From: Temnopleurus reevesii
Taxonomy: Eukaryota > Echinodermata > Echinoidea > Temnopleuroida > Temnopleuridae
Direction: 5' to 3'
NCBI GenBank assembly: GCA_036244855.1
Contig: BQKZ01000551.1
Span: forward strand, 20,783 to 46,949
Length of the DNA stretch: 26,167 nt
Part shown: positions 12,101-21,100 of the stretch, piece by piece
Numbering within the stretch: position 1 is the stretch's first letter
How the letters are laid out: each line of letters opens with the position of its first letter
The notes under the pieces: generated by a model
The model's input: the letters and a program-made list of their open reading frames with translations, nothing else
What the model was told of the DNA's origin: nothing
Database searches by the model: none
Translations under genes and position numbers: made by a program

Positions 12101-15100
12101 AAAGCAACCGATTACGAATGCACAATTGATCAGAAAATACTTCTTTAAAATACTTCAAATTTTCTAATCTCTTTTAAATAACCTAATAACAATGAATAAA
12201 TACATTATCGTTGACGTGAACACCAATATTCATAACAAAGCTCAAAACCAAGTAAATTATTGGTTGATTTGAAGGCATTTATGAATCAAATGTTGAATAA
12301 ACTTTAATTCCTGTTCTTGAGCTTCATTTCCAATTCAATTCCAGATAAAGAGCAATGGAAAATAACAATCAAAGGAAAACAAGTATGTGAAAACATATAC
12401 TGAGAGCAAAATATAGGCAAGAAGCTAATGCAGTATATTGTAATTTATACACATGTAAAAAGAAAATAAAAATCAATGCTGTTCTATAAAAAGAAAACAA
12501 ATGATAATTATGCTATTGATGACACCAACATAAAACCCAACCCGTTTTCAGTTTCATACTATCAGCATTATCTTCACAAGGTCGATTGACCACCATTGCG
12601 GCTTATGGTGCAGATTTCTTGTGGTCAGCGTCTACGGCCAGGACAAAGAGATTTCTACGAGGTCAACTACGCTCATCATCATAAAGGAAACCGGTCAAGT
12701 CCAGCCAGGAAGAGAGTGGAGGTCAGTTCAGACCTTCGAGCAAACAACACCAAATGGTTTGATGATGAACTTGGATTGTGAGGTGGAATCCTTGGCATTG
12801 TGGCATTTTCAGATTAGAGAACATTGAAAGAAACTAATGTCTTGTTGTGATTTGGTTATTTTCATTATTAAAAATATGTACTGATTTTTCAATAACATTG
12901 TATGAACTTGAAAAACGCGAAACATTGATGCTGAGCAAATCCCCATTTCAGACCACCCCCCTCCGAAATGTGTATAACGTGCAGATTCTAATGATAACAT
13001 AATGTTATCTAGTATATAGCACTATTTCTGAAAACTTTGCTTTGTTGATTTGGCGTGTTTTTCTTTCTTTCAAATCTATTTCATCAATAAACTTATTTAT
13101 GATGCTTCTGAGATTCCGATTGAAATGGTGCAAGTATACTTGATACAGGGTGTACCAACATCATCTTTTATTCTTGATTTCTTGCTAAAACTCATTATTT
13201 TTTAAAGTATTATAACATATCAATATAATTGTATGTGTTGAATTCTCATGAGAAATTGTCAATATAAATTATCAAAATCCAAAGAGGCAATCCTTGATGC
13301 TTTCTTACATAAAAGTAATAGCAATGGTGTAGTACTCATAATCATTAACATAATTAGTAGAGATGGAAAAGTGTGAGCTACCAAAGCAATGATCAATCAC
13401 TTCGCAGAAACGCATTCTCTAATCAAATATTAGTTTCAAGATCGAGTACGAATTGACCGGCCATCTCTGGCTAAAACTGCCGATTGAAACCTAATTATTT
13501 CCTGATAAAACTGATAACAAAGAAGCTATTTTTCAAAACTGCTCACCTAGATATGAAATGTACCTTGGTTCCCAAACCACAAGATCGTTATTGTCCTGAG
13601 GTCATGATTAATGTGCCCATGAACAACTTCTTACTGGGACAACTAGTCTCTTACTCTGAACAGATTTTCGGCAAGATACATATTCATTATTCGTTTCAAA
13701 CGGTACAGTTCATGGTATTTTCATGATGTGAATGTTTGTGAATGTCTTGCAAAAAGTAATTCTGATAGATGGGATTTAACTCAGAAATCTCTACCTTTAA
13801 TGTCACCAGAAATATCATAATCATATAAAGCTTTGCTTTGGGGTGGTAAGCTATTGTGACAGAAGTTTGAAAAATCGCTGGCCACCAGGCCACATTGTGC
13901 GAGCAGAACAATGCAGTATCACAGCTGCATTAGACTCTGAGCTATCATCTTTATATAATGTTATCAGGAATATATAAAGCTTTAGGGTGGTAAGCTATTG
14001 TGTGAGCACTGTAAACAATAGCTGGCCACTAGGTAACATCGTATGAGGAGAACAATCCAGCACCATAGCTGCATTAGACTCTGAGCTATCATCTTTATAT
14101 AATGTTATCAGGATATGTATCATTACATAAAGCTTTGGGGTGGCAAGCTATTTTTTTAGCAATGTGAACAATAGCTGTTCATAACATAACATATGAGGAG
14201 AACAATCTATCACCACAACTGCCATGGGCTTTGAACTGTCATCTGTTTTGTCATCAGAAATACAAAACCACTACACAAAGCTGTGGAGTGGTAACTATAG
14301 AATGAGGATAACAAACAATAGCTTGCTACCCCTACAGCATTGTCTAAGGAGGACCAAATACAGCAAAATAGCTGCCCTGGGCATCTCATCATCACCTTTA
14401 TCGTTTCCATTCCAGGCTTTAAATCAAGACTAGCTAAAAGCTCCCCAAAGTGTCATATGATGTTTTCCACCCAGGTCCTCTCATTTCTCCCAATCGCTCT
14501 CTGATCATATTTTGCGCAGCATTTGTGCAGCTGGCCCAATTCCACTGGAGAGGTCATACGTAGATGAACACACAAACCCACACACACATACACGCATTCG
14601 GCGTTGCACATATTGCCCTTGAGCTTGACTATAATCCTTATTCAGACTTCATTACATCTCTTTTGAATCAAAATTAATCCTGCAAGCAATATTCGAAAAA
14701 GAACACAAAAGATAAATCCTTCATCAAGAAGTGAATGCTGACAAACATCAATGATTGACAGGCAGAATCTTATTTGACATGATAAATTTTTGGAAACTCG
14801 TGTACTTTTACTTTCAGAATCTCATGAATGTATACAAATTTGGCTGGAAATGCAAATTCAATATTATGAGCTCACTTTAGAACAATACAATTTTTAAAAA
14901 GATAAAATCACTCTCCTCAATATAAAAAAAACAACAGGTTAATTTCAATGTATATGAACAGTTTTCTGTCAAAACATCGATCATGGGGGTATTGAAACTC
15001 TCAATGAGTCTGAAGGTGGAGACAAGGTTTCAAGTGTATAGCCATGACAAGTTTGCAGTTAATATTTGCAGATATATCTTTGATCTCACCCAAACGTGCT

Positions 15101-18100
15101 CGTATGAAATTTAGTCATACAATATATGTGTGTACTTTCAATATCTTGTATATTCATATTTTAGATGAATAATAGAGTGTTCCAGGAGTATTTGGAAATC
15201 AGTAAAAATATTATAACACGAGACAAACAAAAGTTTTTCAAAAAGAACTACATTTATATACACTTTCAAAACATGGCTCAACTTTAAAGGACCATATCGG
15301 CATATGTGCAGTTATCTACAGTGTATGGGTAACAGTTTTGAAGGAAAAAAAACGCCAAAGACTTTACCCACAACTCTACAAATTCAAACCAATCGTAATG
15401 TAATAACAATATGCTGACTAATTAGAAGGGCATACCTTTCAGAAAAGAGTTTGATGAAGGAATTGGGTACATAACATTTTCCATTCAAGAGAATTGAATA
15501 CTGTTGAAGCTGAAATTTTCGCAGAGGTTTTATTTTCCTGAATTTTANATCTTATTTGACATGATAAATTTTTGGAAACTCGTGTACTTTTACTTTCAGA
15601 ATCTCATGAATGTATACAAATTTGGCTGGAAATGCAAATTCAATATTATGAGCTCACTTTAGAACAATACAATTTTTAAAAAGATAAAATCACTCTCCTC
15701 AATATAAAAAAAACAACAGGTTAATTTCAATGTATATGAACAGTTTTCTGTCAAAACATCGATCATGGGGGTATTGAAACTCTCAATGAGTCTGAAGGTG
15801 GAGACAAGGTTTCAAGTGTATAGCCATGACAAGTTTGCAGTTAATATTTGCAGATATATCTTTGATCTCACCCAAACGTGCTCGTATGAAATTTAGTCAT
15901 ACAATATATGTGTGTACTTTCAATATCTTGTATATTCATATTTTAGATGAATAATAGAGTGTTCCAGGAGTATTTGGAAATCAGTAAAAATATTATAACA
16001 CGAGACAAACAAAAGTTTTTCAAAAAGAACTACATTTATATACACTTTCAAAACATGGCTCAACTTTAAAGGACCATATCGGCATATGTGCAGTTATCTA
16101 CAGTGTATGGGTAACAGTTTTGAAGGAAAAAAAACGCCAAAGACTTTACCCACAACTCTACAAATTCAAACCAATCGTAATGTAATAACAATATGCTGAC
16201 TAATTAGAAGGGCATACCTTTCAGAAAAGAGTTTGATGAAGGAATTGGGTACATAACATTTTCCATTCAAGAGAATTGAATACTGTTGAAGCTGAAATTT
16301 TCGCAGAGGTTTTATTTTCCTGAATTTTACAACCATTAGGAAAAAAAAATTAAATGTTCACTCATTAAATCTTGTGTGCATTAATCTGTCAAATTGTGAA
16401 AATAACAATGTGCTAATGTGTGACAACAATATGCTGGCTAAAATAATACTGTAGAAGCTGAGCGTTTTGCAGAGGTTTTATTTTCCTGAATTTTGCGACC
16501 ATTAGAAAAAAAACTTAAAATGTTCACTCATTAAATTAAATCTTGGGTGCATTAATCTGTCAAAATGTGAAAATAAGAAAGTGCTAATGTGTGATAAGGT
16601 CTTCAAATTCAGTGAATAGTCTAAAATTTATGTTCATTAAAATACTGGCTTTTTCAGTAACATATGAATGAGAATTAATGTTACCTGATGGGTTCCTTTC
16701 CCTGTTGACTTGAGGACTGCTGCACAGACTCGTTAACACCATGGCTGCCATGACGTCATCCATAGGCGGCTCATCCTCATGAACCTTCTGACTTTTGGCA
16801 CTGCAGGGGTTAAAAAGAGGACACAGGTGCTCATTAACAATGGATCATTAGCGTCTCTTGCACTGTATTAGACAGATTAATTATGATGTCCATAAATCTG
16901 TTAACATTAATATGTACTACCATTAGGAGTTGAGAATGACATATTCCTGACCTCTGTCATTTCTCAATGCTGACTGTAAAGACAGTGCCTTTCATGAGGA
17001 TATACCGTAAAATAAACTCAAGCAACATGCAAATCGAGATGGACATGCTGTCCAATTTCTGTGAATATATATTAAATGATCTTCTGCTATCATATTAGAA
17101 AAATTTAGAAAATATTTGCTTAGAGCAGGAGTCAGAAATCTTGAAGTGCATGATGGAAAGATATTTCAGATTTTCAGATGATTTACATGATAAAGACCTT
17201 TAGGTTCACATAATCATTTTATCAGATGAAGATAAAGTGCTAGTCATAATTCTTGGTTACAAGTTAAGAATAAATATGGTTGAATGATCCTACTGAGAGC
17301 AAATTGTCTTGAGCTTCATGGTGATAAAAGACAAGCAAAATATTTTGATTTGCACTGAATTTTAATTTTCACATTATAATTATATGGAGGGCAATTTGCC
17401 ACTGGTATTTGACTACATGTATTTTGGCATTGATTCAAATTGGGGAGACCTGCTCCTTTAATAATTGAGACATGATTGTCAGAAAAACAAACTGGTGTGG
17501 TAAATGATTCAATGGACGACCTCTGCGCATTTCATTTGAACTTGGGAATGATGGATTCCAGAGATACCGTGGAACATCGTCAACAATCAAACTGTTAGCT
17601 CTATCAGGTCCAGAGATGAACATTTCACCCCTGCAACATCATTCATCTCACTTAGGTGACAACTTGAGGAGATGGACAGAGAGGTGGAGGGAGGGAGGGA
17701 TAGAGTGAAGGATGAGAGGAGGGGTAGAGGGTGGGGAGTGTTGGAGGGGGCATCAAAAGTCTTGAGATGGAGAATAGGGTGGATGGATAGATGGACAAAT
17801 GTGTTTCACACCATATACATCTGCGAGAGATGGAAGGTTGGAGAGATAGGAGTAAGGAGGGAGGGGTGGACAGATTACGGTGTGATAAATATTGTAGGGT
17901 GGAGAATATGATGGAGTACATTGAATGATCAAATTGTTTGCTCTCTCATGTCTAGAGATGAACATTTCACCCCTTCAACATCATTCATCTCACTTGGGTG
18001 ACGATCTGAATACAATGCAGATGGAAGGAAAGACAGTGAGAGAGATGCATGAGAGGTGGGATGGAAGGGTGAGGAGTGTTGGAGAGGGCATCTTAAGTGG

Positions 18101-21100
18101 TGGGATGGAGAATAGGATGGAAGGATGGATGGATGGACAAAAGTGTTTCTCCCTTACATTTGAGAGAGATGGAAGGACGGAGAAATAGGAGTAAGGAGGG
18201 AGGGGTGGATAGAGTTGGATAGTAGGGTAGGGAATATGATGAAGTGAGAGATTGAACAATTCAATGGCTTGCTCTTCATATGTATCAGGTGCAGAGATGA
18301 ACATTTCACCCCTTCAACATCATTCATCTTACTTGGCTGACGACTTGACAGGAGCATGAGGAGATAAGAGGTAGATGGAGAAGAAGCCGAACATGAAAAA
18401 AAGACAGTGGGATAGATATTGATAAGTTTTCAACGAAGAAATATTGAGAAGATACTGAACATTTCAACATTTATAAGTAACAATAATGAAAAGGATTAAA
18501 GAAAGAGATGGAGAGGGAGAAAGAGAAGAATGGAGTCGAGGGGAAAAGAGGGAGAGAGGAAGAGGGGGGGGGGGTTATATATAAAAGAGGGGAGAAAAAG
18601 GGAGAAAAATTAAGAGAGGAAGAGAAAGAAAGAGAGGGAGAGAAAGACAGACATACAGAGAGACACATATATATATATAGATACACAGAGAGAAAGAAGA
18701 AAAGAGGGGAAGAAGGAGGAGGGGAATAGACAGAGAGTGAGAGGGTACAATGATGCCATTACCAGACCTGATCACCATTGACTGAAGAACATTGCCCTTC
18801 ACCTTCCAAGTTCAACATGTGTATATTAGCTTTGCTAATCACAACACACTGTCACTTCTCCTAAAAATCACAGGTTCATCGACCCTCATCATCATCTACC
18901 TCCCAGCGGGGCTGGCAGGATGATGGCCTGACCCGATGGCCAAATTTCTCTCATCAATTGGTATTGTAAGAACTGCTATTTTGTTTGTCATTATGATGTA
19001 GGCCTACATGTACTTTTCCCAAAGAAAACAGGTAAATTCACTTTATAGATGTGAAGTTCTTTCCGATGCACAGGAGCATAAAGCTTAACAACCCACATTA
19101 TTAATGTATTTTTTTCCTCTAATCACGTACAATGGATATGAATCTTGATAAGTCAACATTCGAAAGACTGTTACATCATAGAGATTCTCTATGGGTATAT
19201 GTTACTGTAGTATTACATGTAACTGTAGAATTGAATGTTTACTGGATTTACATAATTACCAAAAATTGGGAGGCACAAACTAAATTATAAAATAATCTAA
19301 TAATAATATTTCGCCTCCCTTTGTCCAGAGTCGCCTAAAATGTTGTCCTCACAATGTGCATGAAAACATTCGATGAGCAACATCTGGCCATGTTTTAGAA
19401 ATAGATTACAATGGAAACTATTCAGTTATCAACAACAAAAAGTCATGAGTTTTCTTTGAATGGGGAAAACTATAAAAGATCATAAAACCACCGTTCTGCT
19501 ATGACGTCACCAAGGACAGGGATTTACCAACTTGGCACGCTGCCAAGAAAAAATAGCATCAAAATAAAGATCCATAATTTCACCGAAGGCATTATTCTTT
19601 CTTCCGCTTCGATGCACTGGTTTTGGAGAATGAATCAGGCTTTGAGAAAAGCCCAGCAGTACATTCACGCATCGACAATGAAACTGAACTTTTGTTGTGA
19701 TGTTTATCAAACAAGAACGCCGGAATTTTGAACCATAAAAATTAGTAAATGCAAGTAAACATGGGCAAAAGCGACAGGTCAAAAGTCGGTACAATAGTCG
19801 GTACCATAATGAAAGGCGACATCCATTTTGAGGGTGAGGGAACAAAAATTCAAAATAAATATTGCCCAAGATTTTTCTTCTTTTTCTTTTATTGTATACT
19901 GATATGACAGATTTATTTCAAAATAAAATATCACCTGTAAGCAATATCTTTTTCTTCAGAGTTGAAGAAAATGGCGGCCAACGCAAATGTAGTTATGAAC
20001 ACTGGTGCTGTCGCACCATCAATAAACTTATTTACATTCAATGCTGACGTCACCGCCTTCAAAAGGCAAAAAGCAAACACAATCGATCCCTTTTCAGATA
20101 ACTGTGTTGGTTCCAGAAACAAGGTTATGATTATCTAGATTATAATCTGAGCAAATATGTTTACCCGGCAAAAATGACTTCAGTCAGAAGTTTTTAATCA
20201 GAAGTCTGAAGTTTTTTGTTAATGCAACTCATTTGTTCTGTACACGTAAATTCATTCTGAGAATACTATGTTAATGCATGAAAGTCGACTTTTGAAGACA
20301 TACATGAGATTTTTGTTGATATTTTTATCTATATTTATAGAAATTATAAAACCTGTCTCACGAAAACGTAGAAAACTGCCGAGCGACCACAACAAAAATA
20401 ATTTTGTAGGCAGGCATTTTTGATCGAAATCAATATCAATGAAGCAATAGATTGGAGTTCACATCCTTTACAAAATTTATATCGTTATTCTGGCGAGCAA
20501 TATATTATATAATTTTTACCTTCAGCAAGTTCAGGTTTCATGGTTATTTCAGGAAAATATCACGAGCAATAACATGATTGTTCAAAAATGTTTTATCATT
20601 CCTTCCGCTCAAAAAAAGCGCGAGGTCGAATAATAGTAGAGGAGGAAGAATGTTTTCATCTGTACACCGATTCGGCCTTGAAACTTTGAAGCCTTACCAT
20701 AGCGCGTGTGAATAGCGGCCAAAAAGATTCTAATCTTTTTCAATACCGGCCTTGTTGGTCTTCGTAATTAGCCCCGTTAAAATTCGACGTACCAAAACAA
20801 TGCTTGAATTCGTTGGAAAATCGTAATTTTTTAATACATTTGACACCAAAACTATAAAACATCGCTACCAATTTATGATATTAAGTGTACACCATCATAA
20901 TATTAAATCAGCAAGGAATGATTAGTATAATACTTATGTAGTCTCAGTACTGAAAAGACATGTGACAATAAAAACTTGAAATATGAAAAATAAATCCACC
21001 TACAACTTTCATATAAGTCGATTAATTAAACCGTATCATCTAAATTTCACTAATAATTGTATTTTTCAACTTTACAGCGAAATTCAAATTATACATATAC

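Larger units (their letters stand above)
6531..16684 (-). other. Intron 2 (10.2 kb as assembled)
   Basis: The largest intron, between exons 2 and 3. The assembled length is inflated by a probable 782-bp assembly duplication (14767-16329). It contains a MITE, several tandem repeats, microsatellites and one coding-like segment near 12.6 kb. The stretches 7350-9900, 11110-12540 and 13010-13770 hold nothing I can identify beyond a short palindrome, a C run and AT-rich DNA. Confidence 0.8.

Noticed and set aside
16751..16758. Perfect CRE palindrome
   Set aside because: It lies inside coding exon 2 and is explained by the conserved Asp-Asp-Val-Met codons.
17652..18357. Long frames on both strands around 18 kb (up to 104 codons)
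   Set aside because: They are produced by the GA/CT-rich 340-bp repeats. The minus-strand start MFIS recurs because the repeat core recurs, but downstream frames differ between copies.
18471..18802. Lys/Glu/Gly-rich and Ser/Leu/Pro-rich frames on opposite strands
   Set aside because: Pure consequence of the polypurine tract.
19507..19869. 120-codon minus-strand frame
   Set aside because: No recognisable domain, Cys/Leu/Phe-rich composition, and no splice-compatible link to the ZNF704-like exons; exon 1 and exon 2 already join in phase without it.
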